A DNA stretch of 16,213 bases from Anaerolineales bacterium UBA1429 (GCA_002329325.1 DCTX01000009.1:7891-24103); one strand, 5' to 3'. Numbered from the stretch's first letter, positions 1-7,015 are shown. The notes: generated by a model from the letters alone, not told the origin. Numbers and translations: made by a program.

Positions 1-1
1 C

Positions 2-298
2 AACTACTTTGATCGGCCCGTGCTGCTGCGGTCGGCCGAGAGCCCTGATCTGGTCGAGATCGAGCAGAAGCACGCCATCGTTCAAGACACGCGCGGCATC
101 GGCCTGGCCGATATGGCCGTAGCGATCCGCAATGGCCGGCCCCACAGGGCCACGGGCGAGATGGGCGCCCACGTCGTCGAGATCCTCAACGCGCTGCACA
201 CCTCGCAAGAGCTGGGCACCTGCATCGACCTGACGACCACCTGCGACCAGCCCGCGCCGCTGCCCGTCGATCTGCCCAACTGGAGCATCGACGACTGA
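2..298 (+). CDS. Gfo/Idh/MocA-family oxidoreductase, C-terminal fragment (5' end outside window)
   Basis: The frame is open from the first bases of the window to TGA at 296-298, giving about 98 C-terminal residues; the N-terminal Rossmann domain lies upstream, outside the window. The end of the C-terminal alpha/beta domain is visible: an NYF-x(3)-V strand segment, then RGIGLADMAVAIRNGRPHRA, then an amphipathic helix (HVVEILNALHTSQELG) and a CDQPAPLP tail. This order matches the end of Gfo/Idh/MocA NAD(P)-dependent sugar or inositol dehydrogenases, in which this helix packs on the sheet that carries the substrate site. The NAD-binding motif and catalytic lysine are not visible, so the substrate cannot be assigned. 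An in-frame GTG at 20 is probably not the start, because homologous sequence continues upstream of it. A 15-bp-stem hairpin follows at 393-437. Confidence 0.8.
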   Translation, partial: NYFDRPVLLRSAESPDLVEIEQKHAIVQDTRGIGLADMAVAIRNGRPHRATGEMGAHVVEILNALHTSQELGTCIDLTTTCDQPAPLPVDLPNWSIDD

Positions 299-392
299 CG
301 GCGCCGCACCGCCTCCGGGCCGCCTGGCCGCGCCAGTCGCGCCGGCGGGAGGGCCCGGGAGCCGGGCGCTAGCGCTGCTGACCGAGCTTTTC

Positions 393-437
393 CCCTCGCC
401 CGCGATCCGCTCCGATGGGAGAGATCGCGGGCGAGGG
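393..437. terminator. Strong GC hairpin downstream of the oxidoreductase
   Basis: Perfect 15-bp inverted repeat: arm CCCTCGCCCGCGATC at 393-407 and its reverse complement at 423-437, with a 15-nt loop. It lies 94 bp after the oxidoreductase stop and just upstream of the next promoter, where a transcription barrier would be expected. There is no T tract on the 3' side of either strand, so it is not a classical intrinsic terminator. A shorter perfect palindrome (GCGCTAGCGC) is at 366-375. The rest of the 220-bp gap (299-518) holds only the promoter. Confidence 0.5.
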
Positions 438-454
438 CGTGCACTGTGGCCCAC

Positions 455-483
455 TTGCCCGGCCCGCGACCCGAAGCTACAAT
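455..483 (+). promoter_or_regulatory. Sigma-70-type promoter for the CQLG protein and map
   Basis: TTGCCC (455-460), a 17-bp spacer, then TACAAT (478-483). Transcription would start near 490, leaving a leader of about 29 nt that contains the GAAAGGA ribosome binding site at 503-509. Each hexamer matches the consensus at 4-5 of 6 positions and the spacer is ideal. Confidence 0.7.
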
Positions 484-518
484 AGCGCCAAACACACCTA
501 ACGAAAGGATCCCCCATC

Positions 519-914
519 ATGACCGCAGCTATCGAGCAAGCCATGCAGGCCCAGGCCATGAATGGTGAGTTGCCCTGCGAGCGCGCCCACGATATCGCCG
601 CCCGGTTCGGCGTCAGCCCGGGCGAGGTCGCGGCCATCGCCAATGACAAGCTGGATATGCGCTTCTCTCGCTGCCAGCTCGGCCTCTTTGGCTACGGCCC
701 CAAGGCGCTGGGCAAGAGCAAGATCATCCAGGCGGCCGCCCACGTCCCCCCCGAGATCGAGGCAGCGCTGCGCGGGCGCGCCCAGGGGAACAGCGTCTCC
801 TGCCTGGATGTGTGGCAGGTCGCCGCCGAGTTCGCCTATCCTCGCCTGGGGATGGCCAACATCGCCGAGGCGCTGGGTCTCCGGATCCGCCCTTGCCAGC
901 TCGGCTGCTTCTAG
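519..914 (+). CDS. Small two-repeat CQLG-motif protein (conserved, function unknown)
   Basis: 131 residues. ATG at 519 is supported by GAAAGGA at 503-509 and a promoter just upstream. The protein is an internal duplication. Repeat 1 (about residues 5-57) and repeat 2 (about 80-131) align without gaps from I5/I80 through C20/C95 to A41/A116, then with one gap to the shared CQLG-x-F motif (52-57 and 126-131). I count about 18 identities over 53 positions. Each repeat has a predicted helix, a cysteine (C20 or C95), a helix-turn-helix-like stretch and then CQLG. The protein ends at the second motif's Phe. Paired cysteines could bind a metal or form a disulfide; this is inference. I recall similar small CQLG proteins in bacteria and archaea, but I know no established function. 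The gene is 11 bp upstream of map and probably co-transcribed with it. Confidence 0.8.
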   Translation: MTAAIEQAMQAQAMNGELPCERAHDIAARFGVSPGEVAAIANDKLDMRFSRCQLGLFGYGPKALGKSKIIQAAAHVPPEIEAALRGRAQGNSVSCLDVWQVAAEFAYPRLGMANIAEALGLRIRPCQLGCF

Positions 915-925
915 GTCGCCGAGAG

Positions 926-1693
926 ATGGCCATCGTTCTGAAAACGGAGGCAGGCATCGCCGCCATGCGGCGAGCCGGCCATGTGAACGCCTTGGCGCTG
1001 GAGGCGATCTGCGCCGCCGTGCGCCCGGGCGTCAGTACCCGCGAGCTGGATCGCATCGCCGAGGACGTGATCCGCTCCCACGGGGGCGTGCCCGCCTTCC
1101 TGGGCTACCCAAACCCTGATCCCGGCGGGCCCACCTACCCCGCCACCATCAACGCCAGCGTCAACGACGAGCTGGTGCACGGCATCCCCGGCAGACGGCG
1201 CCTGCGCGAAGGGGAGATCCTGAGCATCGACGTGGGCACCATCCTGGATGGCTATGTGGGCGATTCGGCCGTGACCGTGCCCGTCGGCGCCATCTCCGCC
1301 GAGGCCCGGCGCTTGATCGAGGTGACCCGTGAGGCGTTGCACCTGGGCATCGAGGCATCGCGAGTGGGCAACCGCCTGGGCGATGTCTCCAGCGCCATTC
1401 AGCAATGGGCCGAATCTCAGGGGTATCAGGTTGTGCGCGAGTACACCGGCCACGGCGTGGGGCGCGAGATGCACGAGGAGCCCCAGATCCCCAACTGGGG
1501 CAAGGCCGACCGGGGCGCGCCACTGCGCGCCGGCATGACCTTCGCCCTGGAGCCGATGCTCACCATCGGCGAGCCCCTGCTTTATGTCAAGAGAGATGGC
1601 TGGACCGTGGCCACCGCCTCGGGCAACCTATGCGCCCATTTCGAGCACACCATCCTGGTCACCGACGGAGAGCCCGAGATCCTGACGCTCTAG
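926..1693 (+). CDS. map: Methionine aminopeptidase, type I
   Basis: 255 residues, the usual length for bacterial MetAP-I. It removes the N-terminal methionine from nascent proteins in the cytosol. All five dinuclear metal ligands of the pita-bread fold are present: D102 (SIDVG), D113 (VGDSAV), H176 (TGHGVG), E209 (FALEPM) and E240 (FEHTI). The active-site histidine H85 (NDELVHGIP) is also present. ATG at 926 starts the recognisable protein (MAIVLKTEAGIAAMRRAG); the frame is open further upstream, but that part overlaps the CQLG gene and has no family match. Only a weak GAGAG precedes the ATG, and the previous stop is 11 bp away, so translation is probably coupled to the CQLG gene. No terminator follows; the cupin gene starts 64 bp downstream. 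It lacks the N-terminal zinc-finger extension found in some MetAPs. Confidence 0.96.
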   Translation: MAIVLKTEAGIAAMRRAGHVNALALEAICAAVRPGVSTRELDRIAEDVIRSHGGVPAFLGYPNPDPGGPTYPATINASVNDELVHGIPGRRRLREGEILSIDVGTILDGYVGDSAVTVPVGAISAEARRLIEVTREALHLGIEASRVGNRLGDVSSAIQQWAESQGYQVVREYTGHGVGREMHEEPQIPNWGKADRGAPLRAGMTFALEPMLTIGEPLLYVKRDGWTVATASGNLCAHFEHTILVTDGEPEILTL

Positions 1694-1757
1694 CCCATCG
1701 AGCAGGCCAGGGAGAGGGCCGCGCCGCACCGGTTCACATGCAGAAAGGGACACATCC

Positions 1758-2099
1758 ATGATCGTACATCAGGCCGACCGTCGCTCGCGAGAGATGCAGC
1801 CAGGGGTGCAGCATACGGTGCTCAGCTACAACGATGATCTCATGCTGTGCGAGGTCTCGCTCGAGCGAGGCACGGCTGTCGCCCCCCACGCCCATCCCCA
1901 CGTACAGGCCATCTATGTCGTGCGGGGCCGCCTGTCGCTGGAGCGGGAGGGCCGCACCGACACTTTGACGGCGGGGGAGAGCTGCGCCCTGGGGCCCAAC
2001 GAGAGCCACGGCGTGACGGCTCTGGAGGATACCGTCGTGCTCGACGTCTTTCACCCGGTGCGAGAGGACTTTGTGGCCGCCGACAAGGCCCTGCGCTAG
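1758..2099 (+). CDS. Single-domain cupin protein
   Basis: 113 residues forming one cupin beta-barrel. Motif 1 is PHAHPHVQAIYVVRG (H44, H46, and Q50 in the usual Glu position). Motif 2 is LGPNESHGV, with H84 as the fourth ligand. The metal site is therefore H/H/Q/H, a common variant in small cupins. These proteins can be sensors, isomerases or dioxygenases, and the sequence alone does not say which. The ribosome binding site AGAAAGGGA (1742-1750) is 7 nt before the ATG. No promoter is obvious in the 64-bp gap after map, so it may be read through from map. Its TAG stop overlaps, in a shared CTAG, the stop of the convergent cNMP/bPH2 gene, so no terminator separates the two. Confidence 0.85.
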   Translation: MIVHQADRRSREMQPGVQHTVLSYNDDLMLCEVSLERGTAVAPHAHPHVQAIYVVRGRLSLEREGRTDTLTAGESCALGPNESHGVTALEDTVVLDVFHPVREDFVAADKALR

Positions 2100-3889
2100 A
2101 GGACGGTGCGCTTGCCCTCGCCATCGCGCTGCGAGCGCGAGGCGGTGCCGTCGTCCACCTCGGGCGTGAAGGGGGGCAGCCCCGTGTCGGCCTCGGGGGC
2201 CGGCGGGGCGCCTACGCGCTGCCCCAGCTCGTCATAGACGGCGAACCACTCGGCCATCTCGCGGCGGCGCCGCTCTGCCTCTTGCTGGCGCGTCCGCTCG
2301 CGATAGGCCTCGAGCCGCCGAAAGATCTCGGCCTGCACCTCTGCGGGATTGCCCACCTGATCAAAGGTAAAGTCGCCGCGCCCGGCCGTCTGCACCAGGA
2401 CACTGCCATAGTTGAGCAGGCCCGCCCAGGGGTTCGGGATCTCGAAACGCACGTTCTGGATCATCCCCAGGCTGGCCTCGCGTCGCTCGGAGCGCAGGAA
2501 GAGGGGCCGCTGTTCCACGTCGATGATGCGGTCGTTGGTGACGATGTACTGATCGTTGCTCCAGTCGTTGACCTCCCACACCAGCCAGGCCATGGCAAAG
2601 ACGGCGATCACCAACGTGCCAAAGGCATAATAGTCGCCCCACTGGGTGAGGACCGCGGGCATGCCGAACTGGGCCAGGACGGCCAGGGGCGTGGCGATGG
2701 CCGCCATCACCAGGGGCGGCAGCATCTTGATCAGCAGGAAGAAGGGATGCTTGCGCCACAACACCTGCTCCGGGGTGGCAACGCGCACCTGGGGCAGGAT
2801 GTGCAGCGTCTGTAGCCACTCCACCGCCCTGCCCAGCGGCGAAAGCTTCTTCTGAGGCGTCAGCTCGTCGGCCAGGTCCGAAGGGAGATCGGCCTCGGGC
2901 TGCTCGTCGGGCAGCGCCTCCTCGATATCGATGCCGAGATAGCCGGAGAGGGCCTCGGTCATGAGCCGGCGCTCGGTGGCGCGCTGGGTGGCCTGGGCGC
3001 GCTCAGCCTGCCCCCAGATCGCACGCCGCATCTCCTCCGGATCAGGCACGTGATCCAGCGCCAACGTGCCCGTCTGGGCTGCCGTCTCGATCACCATCAG
3101 ACCATAGCCCAGGCGGCTGCCCACCAGGGTCACGATCACGTTGATGTTCTGCACGCGATCGATGGGCACCTCGCTGCGCGCCTCATAGAGGAACACCACC
3201 CGCTGACGATAGCTGATCCGCTGGGTCGTGACCACAAAGTGGTCGTTCACCCAGTCGAACCAGTGCCAGACGAGCACCATCAGGTAGAGGCAGCCTCCCC
3301 CCAGCAGAAGGTAGGTCGGGTCAAAGACCACCACCCGGCGCACCACCACCAGGGTGAGGATGGCCAAAAAGAGGACAAAGAGCAGGGTGGGCAGCCAGAG
3401 GGCCTGCACCAGCGAGATCCAGTGCCGGTGGGCGAAATAGACCACATGCTCCAGAGGCCCCAACCAGTCGAACTGGGGCATGCGCTGGCGGGCCTGCAGC
3501 TCGTCGGGCAGGGTGAGCTCGCGGCGCAGGCGCGGGAGGTTGTGCAGCAGTTCCTGGAAGTCGCTGCGCCGGATCGTCCACACGCGCATAGGTGTGCGGG
3601 CGATGACGGTGGCGTCGCGGGGCTCGGGGAGAAAGAGCGAGGTCACGCCGAAGGAATCACCCTCGTGCAGCGTGCCCACAGGCCGCTGGAAGCCCTTGTC
3701 ATCCACCCGCTGGATCAGGGCCTCGCCCTGGTCGATCAGGAAAAAGTTGGCGCCCAGATCGGCCTGGCGGCAGAGGACGCCCCCCTCCTTGACCCGATGT
3801 TCCTGGGCGATGGTCGCCACAAGGGCCAGCCCGTCGTCCGAGACGAACTGGAACAGCGGCGTGTTTCGTAGACGTTCGACCAGATCCAT
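2096..3889 (-). CDS. Membrane protein: cyclic-nucleotide-binding-fold domain plus two TM-hairpin/bPH2 (DUF304) units
   Basis: 597 residues from ATG at 3889, chosen because MDLVERLRNTPLFQFVSDD begins a cNMP domain, GAGG lies 4 nt upstream and a promoter follows further up; the frame is open beyond but shows no homology. Order: cNMP beta-roll (about 5-125), TM hairpin (about 164-211), bPH2 domain (about 212-300), charged linker, TM hairpin (about 382-438), second bPH2 (about 440-532), then a coiled-coil-like Arg/Glu helix and a disordered tail. The bPH2 units match each other (DWVNDHFVVTTQRI and DWSNDQYIVTNDRI; DRVQNI and GMIQNV), showing internal duplication. In the phosphate-binding cassette (FGVTSLFLPEPRDATV) R91 is kept, but the usual Glu after FG is Val, so ordinary cAMP binding is doubtful. 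Role unknown; probably an inner-membrane sensor or scaffold. Confidence 0.85.
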   Translation of the reverse strand: MDLVERLRNTPLFQFVSDDGLALVATIAQEHRVKEGGVLCRQADLGANFFLIDQGEALIQRVDDKGFQRPVGTLHEGDSFGVTSLFLPEPRDATVIARTPMRVWTIRRSDFQELLHNLPRLRRELTLPDELQARQRMPQFDWLGPLEHVVYFAHRHWISLVQALWLPTLLFVLFLAILTLVVVRRVVVFDPTYLLLGGGCLYLMVLVWHWFDWVNDHFVVTTQRISYRQRVVFLYEARSEVPIDRVQNINVIVTLVGSRLGYGLMVIETAAQTGTLALDHVPDPEEMRRAIWGQAERAQATQRATERRLMTEALSGYLGIDIEEALPDEQPEADLPSDLADELTPQKKLSPLGRAVEWLQTLHILPQVRVATPEQVLWRKHPFFLLIKMLPPLVMAAIATPLAVLAQFGMPAVLTQWGDYYAFGTLVIAVFAMAWLVWEVNDWSNDQYIVTNDRIIDVEQRPLFLRSERREASLGMIQNVRFEIPNPWAGLLNYGSVLVQTAGRGDFTFDQVGNPAEVQAEIFRRLEAYRERTRQQEAERRRREMAEWFAVYDELGQRVGAPPAPEADTGLPPFTPEVDDGTASRSQRDGEGKRTVL

Positions 3890-3949
3890 AGCGCCTCGCC
3901 CGCTGCCGCGCACAGCGTCTTCTTGCCGGGGGGACTCTCGACGCCAGCC

Positions 3950-3978
3950 AAGATAGCGCGCGCCAGCCCCATTGTCAA
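3950..3978 (-). promoter_or_regulatory. Consensus-like promoter for the cNMP/bPH2 gene
   Basis: Read on the - strand: a perfect TTGACA (3978-3973), a 17-bp spacer, then TATCTT (3955-3950). The start would be near 3943, giving a leader of about 54 nt before the ATG at 3889. It lies entirely in the gap after the sulfatase stop, so this gene has its own promoter. Confidence 0.8.
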
Positions 3979-4011
3979 GCTCTCGCCAGGGCGGAAATGT
4001 TCTGGGATCGC

Positions 4012-5430
4012 CTAGGGTGCCCAACCCGGGTTCGGCTGCGGGATGCGCGCCTCCACGCCCTCGCGCCACGCCACCAGCCGGGCGTGCAGGGCCGCCGTCA
4101 GCTCGGGCAGTTCGTCAGCCTGGTTGCGCGCCTCAGAGATGTCGTCGCGCAGGTTGTACAGCTCCAGGCGGCCGTCCTCAAAGAACTCGATCAACTTGTA
4201 GTCGCCCAAGCGCAGCGAACAGCCGGGGGTGCCCCCCTGGTTGCCATAGTGGGGATAGTGCCAGAAGATGGCTTCTCTGGGCAGGCTGGGCCTCTCTTCG
4301 CCCGCCCCCCGCAGGAGCGGCGCCAGGCTGGCGCCATCCACGTGCTGTTGCGGCCTCAGGGGCAGCCCCACCATCTCCAGGATGCTGGGGTACAGGTCGG
4401 TGCTGGTGACGGGCTCGGCGCACAGGCTCCCGGGCCGCACGACGCCGGGCCAGCGGACCAGCAGTGGCTCTCGGGTGCCGCCCTCGTACATCCAGCCCTT
4501 GCCCTCGGCCAGGGGGGCGTTGCTGGTGGGCGAGCCCTCGGCGGTGGCCAACCCGCCGTTGTCAGAGTAAAAGATCACGATGGTATCCTCGGCGAGGCCG
4601 CCCTGCTCCAGGGCGCCCATCAGCCGCCCTACGTTGTCGTCCAGGTGCTCAACCATGGCGGCATATACCGGGTCCGATTGCACGATGCGCCGCTGCACCC
4701 GCAGATGCCGCTTGTGCTCGCTGGGAAACGGCTCCCCCTCGACCAGCGGCTCGATGCGATCCAGGCCCAGCCTCGCGGCCTTGGCCTCGTACTTGCGCAC
4801 CGTCTCGGCCTTGGCCTGGATGGGCGTGTGCACGGCATAGTACCAAAGGTTCAGGAAGAAGGGACGCCCATCAGCCCCCTCGATCAGCTCGATAGCTCGA
4901 TCGGTCAAGTAGTCGGTGAGGTAGGTGCCGGGCGGCACGTCGGCGCCCTGGAGGGCTGGGATGCCCCAGGGGCTAAAGTAGCCCTGGCGGCCGGGCGAGC
5001 CCCAGTGGCAGCCGCCGACATTGACATCGAACCCGTGGTCGGTGGGCAGCGAGCCGGGGCCGCCCAGGTGCCACTTGCCCACGTGCCAGGTGGCATAGCC
5101 TGCCTCGCGCAGGGCGTGGGCCAGGGTGTATTCGCCCGCGGGCAGTTCCTTGCGGTAGGGCACGTCCACCAGGCGCCCGCGGCATGGGTGCGTCTCGCCG
5201 CCCCAATCGATCCAGTCAGTGATGCCGATGGTAGCCGGGTACTTGCCCGTGAGGATACTGGCGCGGGTGGGCGAGCAGACGGGGCAGGCGGCGTAGGCGT
5301 CGGTAAAGCGTACGCCCTGGGCTGCCAGCCTGTCAATGTTGGGCGTCTCGTAAAAGGTGCTGCCGTAGCAGCCGAGATCGCGCCAGCCCATGTCGTCAAT
5401 GAGGATCAGGATGATGTTCGGTTGGGCCAT
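4012..5430 (-). CDS. Formylglycine-dependent sulfatase (arylsulfatase family, S1)
   Basis: 472 residues. It hydrolyses sulfate esters, probably on a glycan. The C-x-P-x-R signature is CSPTR (C52-R56); C52 must be converted to formylglycine by a separate maturase, which is not in this window. Other active-site residues are present: D12 and D13 (calcium), K119 and H121 (GKWHLG), H201 (HTP), D290 and N291 (YSDNGG) and K311. The C-terminal subdomain ends with LGDYKLIEFFEDGRLELYNL, typical of the family. ATG at 5430 is preceded by GGGGGAGGGG and starts directly at MAQPNIILILIDDMG; the open frame upstream adds 23 unrelated residues. The metal-site strand begins at the N-terminus, so there is no signal peptide. 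A cytoplasmic enzyme acting on imported sulfated saccharides is the simplest reading. The substrate cannot be deduced. Confidence 0.92.
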   Translation of the reverse strand: MAQPNIILILIDDMGWRDLGCYGSTFYETPNIDRLAAQGVRFTDAYAACPVCSPTRASILTGKYPATIGITDWIDWGGETHPCRGRLVDVPYRKELPAGEYTLAHALREAGYATWHVGKWHLGGPGSLPTDHGFDVNVGGCHWGSPGRQGYFSPWGIPALQGADVPPGTYLTDYLTDRAIELIEGADGRPFFLNLWYYAVHTPIQAKAETVRKYEAKAARLGLDRIEPLVEGEPFPSEHKRHLRVQRRIVQSDPVYAAMVEHLDDNVGRLMGALEQGGLAEDTIVIFYSDNGGLATAEGSPTSNAPLAEGKGWMYEGGTREPLLVRWPGVVRPGSLCAEPVTSTDLYPSILEMVGLPLRPQQHVDGASLAPLLRGAGEERPSLPREAIFWHYPHYGNQGGTPGCSLRLGDYKLIEFFEDGRLELYNLRDDISEARNQADELPELTAALHARLVAWREGVEARIPQPNPGWAP

Positions 5431-5463
5431 GCCCCTCCCCCGATTGCGTGCTTGGCTACCGCC

Positions 5464-5492
5464 AGGATACGAAAAGGGGGAGGGATTGTCCA
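5464..5492 (-). promoter_or_regulatory. Promoter for the sulfatase gene
   Basis: On the - strand: TGGACA (5492-5487), a 17-bp spacer, then TATCCT (5469-5464). The start is predicted near 5457, about 27 nt before the sulfatase ATG at 5430. The -35 box matches TTGACA at 5 of 6 positions. Confidence 0.7.
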
Positions 5493-5508
5493 GCTCCATG
5501 GCGCCCGG

Positions 5509-5590
5509 CCCTCACCCGGGCACGCACCGGGTCGCGCCGTGAGGGATCGCGACAATGGGCGAGATGCAGGGGCAAGCTCGTCCTCGCCCA
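5509..5590 (-). terminator. Two hairpins downstream of the membrane-protein gene
   Basis: Just beyond the - strand stop at 5596 lie arms TGGGCGAG (5556-5563) and CTCGCCCA (5583-5590) with a 19-nt loop. A second inverted repeat follows, CCCTCAC (5509-5515) and GTGAGGG (5539-5545), enclosing CCCGG/CCGGG. Both lie between the membrane-protein stop and the sulfatase promoter, the right place to end the upstream transcript. No T run follows either stem directly, so the assignment rests on position and stem strength. Confidence 0.45.
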
Positions 5591-5595
5591 CGCAG

Positions 5596-6594
5596 CTAGG
5601 CGCCGATGTCGAACGGCCCCGCGAGCGCCTCCCCCGGCGCGGGGCTGCCGCCCCCCACGCCCGCCGCCTCGCGCGCCCGGTCTTGCAGGCCGCGGAACTT
5701 GTCGCTGATCTGCTCCAGCTTGGCCGTCACGCCCGGATCGGGGGTCAGCCCCTCGGTGGAGCGCTGGTAGGCCGAGATGATGGCCGCCATGGCAAAGGTA
5801 TCACCGATGGCCATCTTGACCAGCCAGGCCAGCAACAGCGTGGCGATGATGCTCCACCCGGCAATGGATGACGAGATGGCATTGGCCAGCAGGCCGATGG
5901 GCGCCGCGACGATGATCCAGGCCAGCACAAAGGGGATCATGCTCAGGGCCATCAGCGCCACCGCGTTCATCAGCAGGGGCTTCCAGACCATGCCGTAGAG
6001 CACGATGCCATCGCGGGCGTTGCTCCACACGTCCTCCGAATCGCGCCAGAAGGCCCGCGCCAGGATCGCCTCGTCCACATAGGTCAAGGAGAAACGAACG
6101 ACGCGGTTGACCATCTGGGCCAGGGTGCGCAACGCGCCGCCCGGAAAGATCGAGGCGATGCGATAGACCGCGCCGGTGAACACGCCAATGATCCCCGCCA
6201 CCATCTGGTCCACGACGAACATGGCGCTGGCCTCGCCGAAGCGTTCCTGGACGCGCTGCTTGCCCCAGGCCAACTGGCTGACCCCGGCGGGCAGCTCCTC
6301 GTGCACCAACAACTCGGCCATGACGGCGATCTGGGCGGCCTTGATGAGATACAGCACATAGCGCCGGGCCAGGTGGTACAGGAAACCCATGCCGCCCAGG
6401 CCGATGATGGCGACGATGACGCCTGCCACGGGGAGGGCCTGGCTCACCAGCCACACGAGGCCACCCACGATGGCCAGGTACACCATGGCCGCCAGCCAGA
6501 AGAGCAGCAGCACCCCCAGGCGCACCAGGGCGATGGGAAGCGTGCGCATCACCAGGTTCAGGGCGCGTCCCAGTTGCAGCGATTTGGCTCCCAT
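5596..6594 (-). CDS. Polytopic membrane protein of unknown function
   Basis: 332 residues. ATG at 6594 is fixed by AGGAGG about 7 nt upstream; a longer open frame reaches back to 6654 but overlaps the promoter. Hydrophobic segments lie at about 24-50, 55-75, 80-96, 124-150, 208-238 and 240-276. Between the third and fifth is an amphipathic, conserved-looking stretch (TYVDEAILARAFWRDSEDVW at about 171-190). The tail (about 285-332) is soluble: a short helix rich in Lys, Asp and Arg, then a Gly/Pro/Ala-rich end. There is no signal peptide and no recognisable catalytic or transporter motif. I do not recognise the family and assign no function. It has its own extended -10 promoter and GC hairpins after its stop, so it is probably monocistronic. 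Confidence 0.75.
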   Translation of the reverse strand: MGAKSLQLGRALNLVMRTLPIALVRLGVLLLFWLAAMVYLAIVGGLVWLVSQALPVAGVIVAIIGLGGMGFLYHLARRYVLYLIKAAQIAVMAELLVHEELPAGVSQLAWGKQRVQERFGEASAMFVVDQMVAGIIGVFTGAVYRIASIFPGGALRTLAQMVNRVVRFSLTYVDEAILARAFWRDSEDVWSNARDGIVLYGMVWKPLLMNAVALMALSMIPFVLAWIIVAAPIGLLANAISSSIAGWSIIATLLLAWLVKMAIGDTFAMAAIISAYQRSTEGLTPDPGVTAKLEQISDKFRGLQDRAREAAGVGGGSPAPGEALAGPFDIGA

Positions 6595-6658
6595 TGTCAC
6601 CCTCCTGTGTGCTGACGCGCCCTGTGGGCGCGTGACGGTCGAACTGCACTCCAATGGC

Positions 6659-6687
6659 AGTATAGCACAGCCACTCCGGCAGGGGAA
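6659..6687 (-). promoter_or_regulatory. Extended -10 promoter for the polytopic membrane protein
   Basis: On the - strand: TTCCCC (6687-6682), a 17-bp spacer, then TATACT (6664-6659), with TG one base upstream of the hexamer (6667-6666). The predicted start near 6652 leaves a leader of about 58 nt with a strong AGGAGG site. The extended -10 (TGnTATACT) is identical to those at 7007 and 11590 on the + strand. Confidence 0.75.
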
Positions 6688-6718
6688 CCCCCTGGCGGAC
6701 CGGGAGAGGGCGCTGCCA

Positions 6719-6753
6719 GATTCGCCCTTGTGACAAGGTGCCAGGGGCGAATC
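6719..6753. repeat. Inverted repeat with an internal palindrome in the divergent region
   Basis: 9-bp arms GATTCGCCC (6719-6727) and GGGCGAATC (6745-6753). Overlapping the left arm is a 13-bp palindrome, CCTTGT-G-ACAAGG (6726-6738). The dyad size fits an operator, and it is upstream of the - strand promoter at 6659-6687. No regulator gene is adjacent, so binding by a repressor or activator is only inference. Confidence 0.45.
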
Positions 6754-6764
6754 ACCGACGACAA

Positions 6765-6793
6765 GGGCAAAGACGAGCTTTGCCCCTGCTTTT
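6765..6793 (+). terminator. Hairpin followed by a T-rich run
   Basis: Stem GGGCAAAG (6765-6772) and CTTTGCCC (6778-6785) with a 5-nt loop, followed by CTGCTTTT (6786-6793). It has the form of a + strand intrinsic terminator, yet no + strand gene precedes it; the nearest upstream gene is on the - strand. It could end an antisense or small transcript, or belong to a regulatory dyad with the repeat at 6719-6753. In the rest of 6794-7000 I see no gene, only the GH43 promoter after it. Confidence 0.4.
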
Positions 6794-7006
6794 CATGTGA
6801 TCTGCTGCTCGAATCTCCCTTGGGCGAACTGCGCAGGCATGTGCCGTGCTGGCCGGGTGTGAGATTCGCACTCGGTCGGCGAGCTTGACGATCTGATGTG
6901 GACCTGAGCGCCGCGTGGAAGGGGAGGACCAGGTGACCTCATCGCCTCCACGGCTGGCAGTCCAGCAGACGAGCCCGTCCTGGCCCTGCCCTCCGCCCGC
7001 GCTTTG

Positions 7007-7015
7007 TGGTATACT
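7007..7015 (+). promoter_or_regulatory. Extended -10 promoter for the GH43 gene
   Basis: TG (7007-7008), one base, then TATACT (7010-7015). No convincing -35 box lies 16-18 bp upstream, which fits an extended -10 promoter. The start is predicted near 7022, giving a leader of about 28 nt with AAGGAG at 7037-7042. Confidence 0.65.

Noticed and set aside
1694..1757. Possible terminator or promoter between map and the cupin gene
   Set aside because: Only a 4-bp GGCC/GGCC stem and no -10/-35 pair are visible, so nothing can be supported.
1847..2815. Long open frame on the + strand (322 codons) across the cupin end and the cNMP/bPH2 gene
   Set aside because: It is antisense to a well-supported gene, has Arg/Gly/His-rich low-complexity translation and no ribosome binding site; it is a by-product of high GC.
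3890..4069. Upstream extension of the cNMP/bPH2 protein by 60 residues
   Set aside because: It would overlap the TTGACA/TATCTT promoter and the sulfatase gene's end; homology begins at MDLVERLRN.
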